Part shown: positions 1-11,846 of the stretch, piece after piece
How the letters are laid out: every line of letters begins with the position of its first letter
Position numbering within the stretch: the stretch's first letter is position 1
Assembly: GCA_029747015.1 (NCBI GenBank)
Contig: JAKOGI010000008.1
Location: forward strand, 1,321,501-1,385,500
Reading direction: 5' to 3'
DNA from: Carnegiea gigantea
Taxonomy: Eukaryota; Streptophyta; Magnoliopsida; Caryophyllales; Cactaceae
DNA: 64,000 nt
The notes under the pieces: generated by a model
Database searches by the model: none
What the model was told of the DNA's origin: nothing
Seen by the model: only the letters and a program-made list of their open reading frames with translations
Program-made: the position numbers and the translations under genes

Positions 1-140
1 TAGCTGAAGGGCATGTAGTATTTTGCGCTTGCTACCTGCTCCAAACTGCTTAAACTTGTTTGAATTTGCTCAAACCTGCTAACTGTTAGTCAAACCTGCC
101 TCAACTGGTTTTGACCCGCTCCAACTTGCTCCAACATGCT
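1..140. repeat. Degenerate short tandem-repeat block (TGCTCCAAAC-like)
   Basis: The stretch is built from imperfect 10-12 bp units of the kind tgctccaaac, tgctcaaacc and cgctccaact. A similar block lies at 838-940. Two such blocks about 700 bp apart resemble the subterminal repeats of a non-autonomous DNA transposon whose left end lies outside the window. I could not find its terminal inverted repeats, so the element type is inference. Confidence 0.45.
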
Positions 141-352
141 CGAACAAAAAATAGAAGGTGGGAACATATTCAAGCTACTGGAAGTCTCAATTGGCTTCGC
201 TCGATAAGCAATGTCAAGTGCAAACACAAGTCGAGCTTTAATTAAGCCGAATTTGACTGAGTCGTGTCCCGAATTGTGACATTACTTTGTGATAAAGTAA
301 TATAATTTTTAATGTCGTAAATTTAAAATATAATATACAACTAATATATATA

Positions 353-363
353 TACACACACAG

Positions 364-400
<37 letters not shown>

Positions 401-414
401 TACATACATACATA
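353..414. repeat. CA / CATA microsatellite
   Basis: A run of about sixteen CA dinucleotides (366-397), preceded by TATA-rich sequence, grades into four or five CATA units. It is a simple-sequence repeat with no coding meaning; the short ORF covering it on the minus strand is a by-product. Confidence 0.9.
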
Positions 415-837
415 TATACCAACATTAAAAGACATGTATATCTGATACACTATAATACACCCTCAGTTATCACACCTGTATTGGGCTACACAAAGGGAAT
501 AACAATTTTACCAAGGTCAGCAAACATTACAACAATCCTCAACATTGGTTGGATAATGCACAAAACAAACAAGTAATGGATGAATGTAAAGATGCAATAA
601 CTGATATGATTTCAACATCGAGAAACAAGCATTAAACTTCCAATATATGTTATTTTTTGTTATAAAGAAAGACATATAGTTACCATAGACTAATATTTAC
701 TAATGAATTACAATAACATTCAACTCTTTTGTTGCATAATTTTCATAAATTTATTATAAACTAATGTTACAAAAATATAAAGTATTTCACATAATACTCA
801 TCAATAATCATAACATTCGAAGAATCGGTACAAAAAC

Positions 838-940
838 ATTCCAAAACGCTCGCACATGCTAACTGCTAATCAAACATGCTCTAAACTGTTCCAACTTGCT
901 TCGATCTACTCCAATCCGCTAACCGCTCCTCTAAAACGTA
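838..940. repeat. Second degenerate TGCTCCAAC-like repeat block
   Basis: The same imperfect unit seen at positions 1-140 reappears in the same orientation (tgctaactgc, tgctctaaac, tgttccaact, tgcttcgatc, ctccaatccgct). The likely explanation is the other subterminal region of one decayed element, or a second copy. Confidence 0.4.
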
Positions 941-3900
941 GAAAACGAACAAACCTGAAATTATATTGCGTTTATAAATAACCTTTGTTCTAAGCTTATA
1001 TTTATGCACAATATAGATAATGATGTTTGAGTCTTTGGGGGCCATGGGATCATATGATGAGGAGTAACGTTGAAAAAAGGTGACTGCGGTCATGTACGGT
1101 ATCAGGAAATAGCAAACACCATGATTATAACGCATTCATACGGTACAACTTCATATTGATATGATGGGTGATTATGTTATGTGCATTAGGGTGGCCGCCT
1201 CATCATGATCTCATGCCGATAGCGTTCCTCTCTCACCACGTGCATAAAAAAGGATCATGAGCTATAAGTATAACTCAACATCGAGGCACCTTTCTCCAAC
1301 AAATAATACTCTTAATTTAATTCTCACCTTCATAAAGTTTTTACTTATACGACATCTTTCATGTTAATTAAAACTTCATAAATTAAATCCTTATAGCTGT
1401 GGCGCTATCATATATTTTCATATCAATATGGTCAAATACGGAGAAGTTTCACCATTATACCCTCTATTTTAAATAAATAAATTCACATATATGTATATTT
1501 AACTCTGCATATCAATCAATATATACTAAATTATTTTTCAAAATTGTACCTTTTATATTGAGAAATTAAATTACTACCAATGTGATTTTTGACACTAAGG
1601 ACTGCAAAATTGCCAAAAAATTTATATGGATCAATTATGAAAGACAATGAATCGAACATGGGGAAGCAATTAACATGCTCACAACCTCAACTATTAACAA
1701 ATTAAAAGGTGTAAAGTCGAAAATAGAAAAGTTAAATGGAGTGTTAGAACATTCAAATTTTGAGAACCTCAGAAAACTGGAAAAAAGAAAAAGAAAAGAA
1801 AAGAAAAGACATCTTGTAGGCATAAACAGCAGAATAAAGTTGAGCATACGGATGAGAAAAATCGAGCCTTGACACTCCATTGGGACGAAAGCAGAAAAAA
1901 GAAAAGGTTGAATATGCCTCGTTTCGTTTGGCAGTACAACAATAATGGCTCCACATTCCTCTGTTGTGCGATTCCTATTCCTAAGCTGCTTTTGCCTCGA
2001 TTCCCCTCTTTTCCACATTCCCTAGCCCCTTTCTCATGGAGATGAGGATTTTCCCCCTCCCCAGCACGGGGCTTTTTTGGGGGGGGGAAGGGGGGGGGGG
2101 TTGGTGGGAGGGGTCAGGATTTTAATACTTCATTTAATTGGTGTTAAATTACTATTAGTCTATATAGAACTCCCGAAATACAGATTTTTTTTTAATTCAC
2201 TAGACTCAAATCTAGAACTGTACTGAAAGAAACACGAGTGTTAAACTTCTTAAATCAACCTGTGTTGGTCTCTTTCACGCATATTCTTTTGCAGTCTTAT
2301 ATTAATGAACAATGAATATCAAATGATATCCATTTTACCTTTTTCTTTTTTGGGTATGACAATATCTCATCTTTTATGTGTTACTTGGGTTTTTTTTTGG
2401 GGGGGGAGGACTAAGACGTGAAGAAAATTATTCAGCATTTTCACATGGTCAGAAACTCACAAAGCATGTGTTTTTCTACACTGGTTGTTTACGTGAAGCT
2501 CAACACAAAATTATCTTGCGAAATTACGAAAGTAAATTAATGGCTTTTTAGGCATCCTCAAGCCCAAAAAAACAAAAAACTTTGAAATATAAAATGAGAA
2601 TTAAATACATCAAACCGTCCTATACGGTTGCTGTGCAGTTTCCGCACATTCCAAGATCGATTTCTATGTGAGAGCATACCTGCACTCCTTTCATTGGAGG
2701 TGGGGTAATGTGTGCAATGTGTTGGACAATAACAAGCCTTCGGCTTAATTTTCCTTTTCTTGTTTAGACCAGTTGGCCCATTGAGTTCTTTATGAGATAA
2801 GAGGTTCAATGGGTCGCATAATGGTTAATTTCATCCTAAAATCGTTAGTTTATAATTTGAGAAATGATGAACAGTCTAATTGCTCTTCAATTTCAAATAT
2901 TAATTTATGGTAATTAACTGACTTTCATACAGATAAATGAACTACCTACTATACTACATTAGTCTTGCAAAGTGATAATTGAATTAAAGATCTGAAGGTA
3001 AACTCGCAAATGGTAGAAAATTGAAAAGAGCACACACATTTAAAGTGCTTAAGCATGAGGTCAGTCAAATGCATGCAGAATCAGGGTTAAAAATGCCGGA
3101 TTTCCCTTTTTTTACTGTCAAAAAAAGGTCGTTGGAGAATGAAAAAACCTTGTGGCAGGTGGACCCATTTCTACTTGTTTGTGTTGGTAAAGCTTCGCTT
3201 AAATCCAAATAAACCACTTTTTGGCAGTGGATGAATTGATTATTCAAAGCAAATCTCTAAAAATGAATTTATGTAACAGGAAATCATCGTCGTGAAAGCA
3301 GCAGGGAAAAGAGAATGGGATAAAGCAACTCTGTGCAAGAAATTACTTAAACCAACAAAATCTACGGGATTCCATTTTGATTTTGTCTTTTGTTAAATGT
3401 GCTGAATTAATGTGCAGTATATTGCGCTCTTTATTAAGAGAAAATATCAAAATGGAGTAGAACTGATATTGATCTTTTTCAAATATTAATGTGCGAAGTC
3501 TTTAGGAATTGTTACCGAAGAGCATAACTGAACTCGAATCTCGCCTCAATTGATCTTTGCATCTCATTAACACTGTCCCCCCAAAAAAAAAGGAGTACCA
3601 ATTGGTAAACCATAAACAAACCACCACATCTAAAAACTCTATTTTAAAAAAATATATATATCTAATATTTATGTATTGCTTTCAAACCTCTCAATTAGTC
3701 AATTGCAAAACAAAAGCATGTTTTGTCATTGTCATAGGAGGGGGGGTGGACATGCAATAAAATGACAGTTAAACTTCATAAAAAATTATGTTCAAGTTTA
3801 AATTTAAGATTCATTTTCAACCCTTAGATATGGTTCTTTAATATCACGACTTAGAAGAAGGATAACGTCATTGTCTTTAAGGGATGTAGCTAATTTCAAG

Positions 3901-4347
3901 TCAAATTAGTTAGCTGAAAAATTCAACCATTATTTTTGCAATCAATTATTCCCCTTTATCTTTAACAAATTCAAACAGAACAACATGTATTTTAACTTGT
4001 AATTATGCTAATATGACAAATGAGAATGGTACTAACTACTAAGAAATACAAAAAATGAAAAGACAAAAGCATGCATAAACATTGGCAATTTGGCATTATG
4101 AGCATTATAAATATATATTTTTATTTCCATGTAGAAATTATTGTAATGCTCTATAAAAGTGCGCATGCTAATTGCTAAAAACAGCATGTCCCTGGGCCCT
4201 TACGCAATTGATGATTAGGTCATTCCAATGCGCTCTTTTTTCTTCAACTTCGAAAACGACGAACCCTCTGAAAATCTTCTCAACGAACTTTTTTCTTGCT
4301 TGCTAAGATGGTGACTGACTGACTGGTACGGTGATTATGATGTATAC

Positions 4348-4780
4348 GGCCCTATTCGGTAAAATCAACTGTTTAGGTAGCCGATAGTGGTTCAGGTAGC
4401 AGATAACTGTTTAGATAGTAGGATAGCGTTTCTAATTTAGATGTTAGCAAATAACTGTTTAGATTAGCAGTTGAAACTAATGTGTTCGGTAAATTTAGCT
4501 GTTATGCTAGCTGATTAATATAAATTGACATAAAAGGATATACATAATTTTCAAAGATAAAATTTTAAAGGATATTTTTTGGCTAAAAAATATGAAACGC
4601 TACTTTTAAATGTCAAACGTTAATACTATTAGCTTTTCAAAAACGCTGCTTAAAACGCTAAACGCTACTTGAAATGCTCGTCAAAACACTAGTTTATCGA
4701 ACACTAAAAATTAACTAATTAGTTTATTGACCTGGTCAAAATGCTAAATGCTACCCAAAACAATGTTGTCGAACACGGCC
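4348..4780. mobile_element. MITE family A, copy 1 (PIF/Harbinger-like)
   Basis: This 433 bp element aligns along its whole length with the copy at 42441-42854. Its ends are inverted: the left end reads ggccctattcggtaaaat and the complement of the right end reads ggccgtgttcgacaaca. It is non-coding. The subterminal parts carry repeated 'acgct-' and 'cagata-/tgttta-' units. The flanks are TAC on the left and TAA on the right, so the target duplication is imperfect; copy 2 has a clean TAA pair. A 3 bp TWA duplication and a GGCCCTGTTCGG-like terminus fit Tourist/PIF-Harbinger MITEs. Confidence 0.75.
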
Positions 4781-5940
4781 TAAATTAAAGCGCTGTAATC
4801 CGACTTTTATCTCCCAGTTAATCCTGTTCCTTGTTGGCAAAGCAATGATTATTGACATGTTTAATCACCTTGTGTAAAAAAGATATTATAAATTGTATTC
4901 AATTCTTATTGTAGAGGTGAACAATACTCTTCGCCCCTACAATTCTTATGAGTATTCCGATATATCGATATCTAATAAGACAGTAGAATATTTCTTAACA
5001 TGTTTATGTACATTTGCATAACTAAATACTAAACTGTATACTATAACAATACAGTATACATTTTCATAATAAGTTATATTAAATATTTACAAATTACAAC
5101 GAACAATGCTATTATCCATACTGGCTAATTGATTGTATGATCACCATCATACCCTGCAAAAACACTAAACTACTTTCATATTATGACATCACAGTAGTTA
5201 TTTTTTGCCTTCTATCCAAATCCACGAAAGATGCCAAATGCAAAACACCAATTTTAAGGAATGAGCAATAAATTGGGTGAGCTTTGTTTTGTAGTGAATG
5301 CAACAAAATGAATTTTCAAAGATTGGTATCACATTGGAGAAGTTGACACAAGGAACTTCTAGGGAAGTGAAAACAGACAACTCCCCTAAAGCAACGAACT
5401 TTGAAACCCCAGAAAAAATATAAATTAAAAAATCCCAGGAAAATTCCAGTGCGCCCTCGCTCCTCGCAATCCAGCCAACTAATAAAGAAGAGGGATGATG
5501 TACGTTCTATAGTATGACATTTTTTTAAGTGTTTTATTTTGACTAAAATTAACATGTCTCATGATCTAAAGTCACCAAATTTTTAACGCTATCCAAAATA
5601 ACACCTTATCCAAAAGATGTATCGTGTACGTAACTTTCTAGTTATAAAAAATATAATGAAAAATAATATTTTATATAATTTTTAGGTTGTAACAATCTTT
5701 CATAGTCCAATCACACCATTTTTTAAAAATTCTATACATAATAATATGACTTTTAAATCTAAACGAAATACTTAAAAAGTATCTTGGAGTAAAACACTTA
5801 TTATTTATTTTACAGTGGAGAATATATAACGTAACATACGTATTATCAACTCCCAGGTCGGTCCATATTGCCCATAAAAATGACCACATAAAAGCTAAAG
5901 TTTTCAGTCTTTGTATTGGAGACTGGAAACATTACCCCAC
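4781..5940. other. Intergenic DNA upstream of the neprosin gene
   Basis: AT-rich sequence with no recognisable coding frame or RNA gene. It probably includes distal promoter sequence of the downstream plus-strand gene. I see nothing further that I can support. Confidence 0.4.
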
Positions 5941-5942
5941 GC

Positions 5943-5976
5943 CCTCTCTCTCTCTCTCTCCTGGCTCTCTCTCTCT
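5943..5976. repeat. CT microsatellite in promoter
   Basis: An interrupted CT run lies about 30 bp upstream of the TATA box of the neprosin gene. CT-rich tracts near core promoters are common in plants; whether this one acts in regulation cannot be told from sequence. Confidence 0.7.
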
Positions 5977-6005
5977 AAATCCCAGCTTTTCAAGGATTAG
6001 CATAG

Positions 6006-6015
6006 TATAAAATAG
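6006..6015 (+). promoter_or_regulatory. Putative TATA box of the neprosin gene
   Basis: The sequence tataaaatag lies about 460 bp upstream of the chosen ATG, just after a CT-rich tract. It fits the plant TATA consensus. It implies a long leader, about 430 nt, containing short upstream ATGs. Confidence 0.45.
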
Positions 6016-6469
6016 AGACCCCATGTTTTGATCATAAACATCAAGTATTAATACCCCCATTCCCACATCTCACATGGCCTTAGCTTTCAAATTAAATTAA
6101 ACCCAACCCATTTCCAATTGTATACATACCCACTTTAATTATCCCTAATTTGTCTCTCTCTATCTCTAAACCCAAGAGGGGTTTAGGTATTTGGAAGCAT
6201 AGAACAGAAGCAAGCATTGATTTTGTTTGTCATTTTGGGCATTGGATTTGCTGCTAAAACGAGTCAAATTTCTGGGGTTTTTGAATTGGATTTCTCAATG
6301 AAATGGGGTGGTAGATGGGGTACGATTGAAACACCCAAGGTTCAGTAAACGAGAAGAAGAACTAGAAGAAAGATACCATCATTGTTATCAGTACAATACC
6401 AGAATACAAGGACGAAGAAGAAGAAGAAGACAAGATCAATGTAGACAAGAAGGAGGAGAAGAAAATACA

Positions 6470-6717
6470 ATGGAGTTCAGCAGCAGCTATTTCTTTAAGA
6501 TTTCTCCAATCATTCACACATTTGTCTTCTTTCTGGTTATTTTTTCGTCCTTGATTTCCCCTGTCTTTTCCTCTTCTTTGGAGCCCAGCGATGAGAACAA
6601 ACCTTCTAATCAGACCCAGAATACATTCAAGCCTGATGATGAGTTGCAGAAGCTAAGAAGAATCAGACAACATCTTAAGAAGATTAACAAAACTCCTCTC
6701 AAAACTATACAAGTATG

Positions 6718-6760
<43 letters not shown>

Positions 6761-9700
6761 GACTTCTCTCTCTGTTTTACTCTGTTTTCCCTGTTTCGGA
6801 TTAATAATGCCCTTATCACAAATGGGTTGTTTTTATTTATTTATTTCTGGGTGTTGCAGAGTGTGGATGGGGATCTGATTGATTGTATTTTAGTACATCA
6901 TCAGCCTGCCTTTGATCACCCTCTATTAAGAGGAAAAATGCCATTGGTATGTTCAACTCCCCCCTTTTCCCCCCTTATTTTCCCCTGCATTTCTACTTGA
7001 TTTTATTGTGTGCATATTTAAAATTTGTTTTTTTTTTTTTGGGGGGGGGGTTTGTAGGAAGAACCAGAGATGCCAAAAGGGCAAGAGAGAATAGGGAAGA
7101 GCAGGATGATGGAGGAAAGCTTCCAATTGTGGCATCAAACAGGGGAGGCATGCCCAGAAGGAACAATTCCAGTTAGAAGAACAACCGAAGAAGACATGAT
7201 GAGAGCTTCTACCACTAAAAGTTTTGGAAGAAAGCCTCCAAGGCTTGTCAGAAGAGACTCCTCAAGCTCTGAACATGAGGTAAGTTAGCTTTTGTTTTTT
7301 TTTTTTTTTCCCCCTTTTAAATGAAGAAAATTAATGTTTTCCACCAGAACTAAAATTGAAGATTGGTAAAACTGGTCAAAGATAGTATTGTTGTTATTAT
7401 CTTTAATTGAAGATTGATATTTAGAATTAAACTTTCATTGAAAAAAAATGATATGTAGAAGCAAAGAAGCATTTTAAAAAAAAAAAAAAATTAAGAAGAT
7501 GTTTACAGTTTCTTTTTTTCTCAACACCTCCCAATATGGGTCCCACTTATACGAAATCTTCGGAAAACTGCATCCCATAGTTGGATGAAAATTACCAAGG
7601 AGTCCCGTGTTATTAACCAACCTTTTATCATACTCCATTTTAATTTTGTGGTAAATAAGTGAAATAATTTTAACAGCATGCAGTGGGATATGTAACTGGA
7701 GAGCAATACTATGGAGCAAAAGCCAACATAAATGTGTGGTCACCCAAGGTGGCTGATCCTTATGAATTCAGCTTGTCCCAGGTGTGGGTCATCTCTGGTT
7801 CTTTTGGTGATGATCTCAACACTATTGAAGCCGGTTGGCAGGCACGTTAACTTCTTTCCCTTCAACCCTTTTTTTTTCGTTTTTTTTTGTGGTGTTATTT
7901 GAAATAATTGCTAGAATCGTAAACTAATTAAGGAATTTATTGATAACTACCACTCACACCAACCACCCCACAATAAATATATATAAAACTAAATAGGTAG
8001 CGAATAATGTTGCTAAATTATCTAATTTTTTTGGAGCAGGTTAGCCCAGAGATTTATGGTGATAATTATCCTCGATTTTTTACTTACTGGACTGTACGTC
8101 ACCTCTTCTTCTTTTATCTTTTTGCTTCCTCACCATTCTACTTCATTGGAGTAACTAATAATATATTTTGCATACCATGAGCTCGAATAGTTTAAATCCA
8201 ATTTTGTTGAGCATGTATATTGTTACATGATTTTTATGAGCATACCACGATTAAAAAGGTGAACGCTTTATTCCTTTGAAATTGCAGAGTGATGCATACC
8301 AAGCAACCGGATGCTACAACTTGTTGTGTTCGGGTTTTGTTCAAACGAATAATCGAATTGCAATTGGGGCAGCAATCTCACCAACATCATCCTACAATGG
8401 AGGGCAATTTGACATTAGCTTGTTAATATGGAAGGTAATATGACTACCATTTATTTCTTGCCATCCTGTTTTGTGCTGTGCTTTTGATGTAAATCTCTAA
8501 GGATCGTCTCAAGAAAGAGACTAAATTAATATTCAACTAGAGACAAGTTTTGTTAACTCAGCGGTAGAGATCGCAGATCTTTGGCCCACAAAAGGAGTTG
8601 GGGTTTTAGATCATCAGAAAATCCCTTTCCTTAACACCCTTGTTCTTGTTTCATCCGGAGCTACCGTAACTTGCGCTCATCAATACACCATAATCAACAT
8701 TATAATTGTACCGACATAAGGGTTGCATCATAATTGTATTGTCATATAGTGAACTGAGTATAGCTGGCTTTGCATATACGTATGCTTTTGAATGGGATAA
8801 ATTGAGTGCATTTGAATGAGGAGGGAGTATGGACCACCATAACTTAGTTTTAAAGGATGAAATTTAATCATTATAAGTATAATGTGACATGCCCTTTGTT
8901 AAAAAAAGGAAAATCTGACAGGCCAGGGCACAAACAATCACGTCTAAAGTAACCATTTTTAGGATCTGTTGTTTTTGTTGAGAAATATGGGTTAGTAAAT
9001 GAATAAAGTTGATTGAGATTGGTAGAAATGGATTGAAATAGATTGAAGTAGATATTTTTTTTGTTAAAGTGGATTGAAGTGAGTTGAAGTTGGTTGATAT
9101 GGGTTGAATTTTTTTGTATCATAGGTAGAAGTTGGCTAAAACAGTGGGCAATGGGTTGAAATTGGTTAAAGTAGATTGAAATTGGTTAGAGCTGATTGAA
9201 GTTAGTTAAAGTTGTTATTTTTTTGTTGAAGTTCATGAAATGAATTGAAGTAGATTGATGTAAGTTAAAGTTGATTAAGATTGATAAATTTAAATTTACT
9301 AACGAAAATAACAGGATATTAGAGGTTGAAGCAGAGAATCATAACCCCCTGCCAAAAGAGTGCATGCACACCAAAAAAATAAAAATAAAAAAATATTGCG
9401 CTTCCTTTCAATTCACAGTCCAAAAGATCACACGAAAATCACGTTGGCAAGATTCGATTCTCCGTAGTCCCTTCTTTATTGTTCTCTCTCCTCTCTTTTC
9501 CCCTTTTTTTTTTTGTGGGTTGGGGGGGGGGGGGGGGGGGGGCGCTATGTGTTCGCAAATACAGGCAACGTTTCTCTCACATTTCATTTGCTTAAAGTCA
9601 CAATAACTCCTTTTTTTAAGGAAATTCCGGGATCATGAAATTCATCAACAAAATGTTGGGGTGTTTTTGCATTGCAATTAGCCAAGGATACCATCATTCT

Positions 9701-10632
9701 AAGGTTATTCAAATATCATTAAATTGTTTATACTTAGGTAATTCAAATTCGTTTGTATTTATAAACTTACTGTATCTGCTTCGATAACTATTTGTAGCCA
9801 AAAACCTCTCGCAATCCCCCTTCTTCTTAATGTAATTCACAGCAACACTCAAATGGAAATTATTAAAAGTCTTTTTCTATGGCTCATTCTGCCCCTTTGC
9901 TACCATTACACCTGTCAATTCGGGCGAGCGGATCAAATATGAATTAAGTGTATTCAAGTTCAGGCAAATTATGGGTCACATGTATTTCGATTACACAAAT
10001 ATCTCGGTTCGCATACGGTTCACTGGTTTGCCAACCCGAAATTTCGGGTACCATTTCGGTTCGGGTACCTGAACCATGAACTTCCCTATCCTTTGCTACC
10101 ATGCACATGGGAGCTACTAATTATGTATGATCCTGCATGATTTTGACACATTAATTAATTGATTAATTAATTAATATACAACAATAACTTTTAGTGTTGA
10201 TCTCGCTATCATGAGATATGATTAATTAAATTATTTGGTACTTTTTGGTAGGATCCGAAGCACGGAAACTGGTGGCTTGAATTCGGATCCGGGATTCTAG
10301 TTGGATACTGGCCCTCATTTTTGTTCACTCACCTACAAGACCATGCAATTATGGTTCAATTTGGAGGGGAAATTGTCAACTCTAGATCCGATGGATTCCA
10401 CACTTCGACCCAAAATGGGAAGCGGTCATTTTTCGAAGGAAGGGTTTGGAAAGGCCTCTTATTTTCGAAATTTACAAACGTAGATTGGGATAATAGCTTA
10501 GTTCCCTTGTCAAATCTTCGAGTTTTGGCGGATCACCCAAATTGTTACGATGTTAGAGGTGTGTTAATAATGTTTGGGGTAAATTATTTTACTACGGAGG
10601 GCCTGGAAAAAATGTTAGATGCCCCTAGTTAG
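6470..10632 (+). CDS. Secreted neprosin-domain (DUF239/DUF4409) protein, 3' exon disturbed
   Basis: Seven exons: 6470-6712, 6860-6946, 7058-7279, 7677-7841, 8040-8093, 8288-8434, 10252-10632. The ATG at 6470 starts a clear signal peptide (hydrophobic residues about 11-36); the open frame extends further upstream but is basic and leader-like. Exons 1-3 carry the neprosin activation region ([27 protein letters not shown]). Exons 4-7 carry the neprosin domain ([54 protein letters not shown]). Family members are plant and fungal glutamic endopeptidase-like or uncharacterised secreted proteins. Intron 4 needs a GC donor (CAG|GCACGT at 7842). In exon 7 an extra A near 10412-10415 and a missing base near 10478 shift the frame and then restore it. 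Another missing base near 10560 replaces the usual Tyr/Gly-rich C terminus, still readable in the next frame ([13 protein letters not shown], stop at 10628). It is either a recent pseudogene or has base-calling errors. Confidence 0.82.
6717..6757. repeat. CT microsatellite in neprosin intron 1
   Basis: About twenty CT units begin directly after the intron 1 donor and occupy roughly a quarter of this short intron. They produce spurious frames on both strands. Confidence 0.9.
8551..8670 (+). other. Possible SINE / tRNA-derived fragment in intron 6
   Basis: The sequence gttaactcagcggtagag resembles a tRNA A box (tagctcagtggtagag), and a weak B-box-like gggttttagatc follows about 45 bp later. 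There is no cloverleaf and no tail, so this is at most a decayed SINE. Low confidence. Confidence 0.22.
8962..9318. mobile_element. MITE family B, copy in neprosin intron 6
   Basis: A 357 bp element bounded by TTA on both sides (8959-8961 and 9319-9321). Ends are imperfect inverted repeats: left ggatctgttgtttttgttg, complement of right tatcctgttattttcgttag. The inside is made almost wholly of degenerate 10-15 bp units such as gttgaagtgg, attgaagtag and gttgaaattg. The 3 bp TWA duplication and GG-CTGTT terminus suggest a PIF/Harbinger-type MITE. Relatives are at 17397-17637, 49449-49683 and, inverted, around 48860-49190. Confidence 0.65.
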
Positions 10633-11846
10633 AGGGCAACAGTGAAAATATTTCTCCTTTATTTTTTTGCCTTTGGGGGGGGGGGGGGTTCGGGGTGTGG
10701 GAGCTTTTTGGGTTTTGTCCAAAATTTTGAAGGGTTTGGGCTATATAGTATTTATTTTGTCTAGTTTGATAGGTGATGGATCCATTGATCACAGTACATT
10801 TTGCAAGCCTTTGTGTAATTATATGGAGAAAAGAAAAGTGAACATAGTCTGTTTTTTTAATCCTTTGATTTTCGAGGTTGTTCTTTCTTTTCTTTTCCGT
10901 TAATTAGCCAAATAGTCTCTTCCTTTCATACTAATCTCCCCCCCCCCCCCCTTCAAGCTGCTAATGAACCCTCCCCCCCCCCCCCCCCCAACCCAAAAAA
11001 AAAGAAACACAGTTGAAAAGGGATTATTGCAGAACCAAAAAAGAACATTAGCCATTGATTAATCGTGACAAATATTTCACCGATACTAGTGCAATCATAA
11101 TTATATAGTTTATGATAATTATAATTACAAAGTAGTTACCATTTGCAATACTATTTTACAACCAAGCATGATAATGAAAATAAAATTATAAACTTGTTTA
11201 CATTACAATATTATTTACATCCAGCCAAACATTATCTTAGTTCTTACATGATATTAGGAGTTATCAATGCCAAAAAATAACGAAATAAAGAATAAGCCCA
11301 TTAACTCACACTGCAACTTGATCGATGCAAAATATATATATCCTTTCATAATTTGTTGGAATTGCAATCTGTTTTTTTCCAAAATCAAGCTGAAGAACCT
11401 CGGTCTGAGCCAACTGTAGACCCTAACATCTAGTAGAAGATCCACTCATCATCAGTTCAGATACAACCACAAAGCGAACTCTGCATTTTGGCAGTCCTAT
11501 ATCCATAAATCCCCCCCCCCCCAAAAAAAAGGAAACAAAAAACTCCCAACTAAAAAAATAATAAAAATAAAACAGTACAAGAGGAGGAAGGGGGCGAAGG
11601 ATCTACAGAGATTAGAGAAGACAAAAGCTAAACAATCCAGACATCACCTAAAGTGTAGGACTGATGATACATGTTTAGGCTTTACCCACTGCAGCTACAT
11701 GATAAATAAAGAACAGGGGAGGCTCAATTTCAGCTATGCCTTCCACTACATCTCTGCTCAGCATCGATTATTGTACCATCAGTAGAATTTGATCAACTTG
11801 CCCACAAGTTTGAAGCAGCAAGAATTACAGGCCAACCAAACAGGCT
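10633..11846. other. Region between neprosin and PPR genes (convergent 3' ends)
   Basis: This holds the 3' untranslated regions of two convergent genes. Long homopolymers dominate: G14 at 10675-10688, C14 at 10938-10951, C17 at 10973-10989 followed by A-rich sequence, and C12A8 at 11511-11530. No other gene is visible. Confidence 0.5.

Larger units (their letters stand above)
141..4347. other. Intergenic AT-rich DNA, no gene recognised
   Basis: No reading frame here has coding character; the short frames are low-complexity or interrupted. The stretch contains a CA/CATA microsatellite, a second short-repeat block, T-tract/G-tract junctions at 2073-2100 and 2390-2406 and a C-tract/A-tract junction at 3577-3591. 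A G-box-like CACGTG is present near 1237, but no gene follows it. Confidence 0.5.

Noticed and set aside
1635..2018. 127-residue minus-strand reading frame
   Set aside because: Rich in Phe/Ser/Leu from a T/C-rich low-complexity stretch, with three overlapping alternative frames; no domain or start context.
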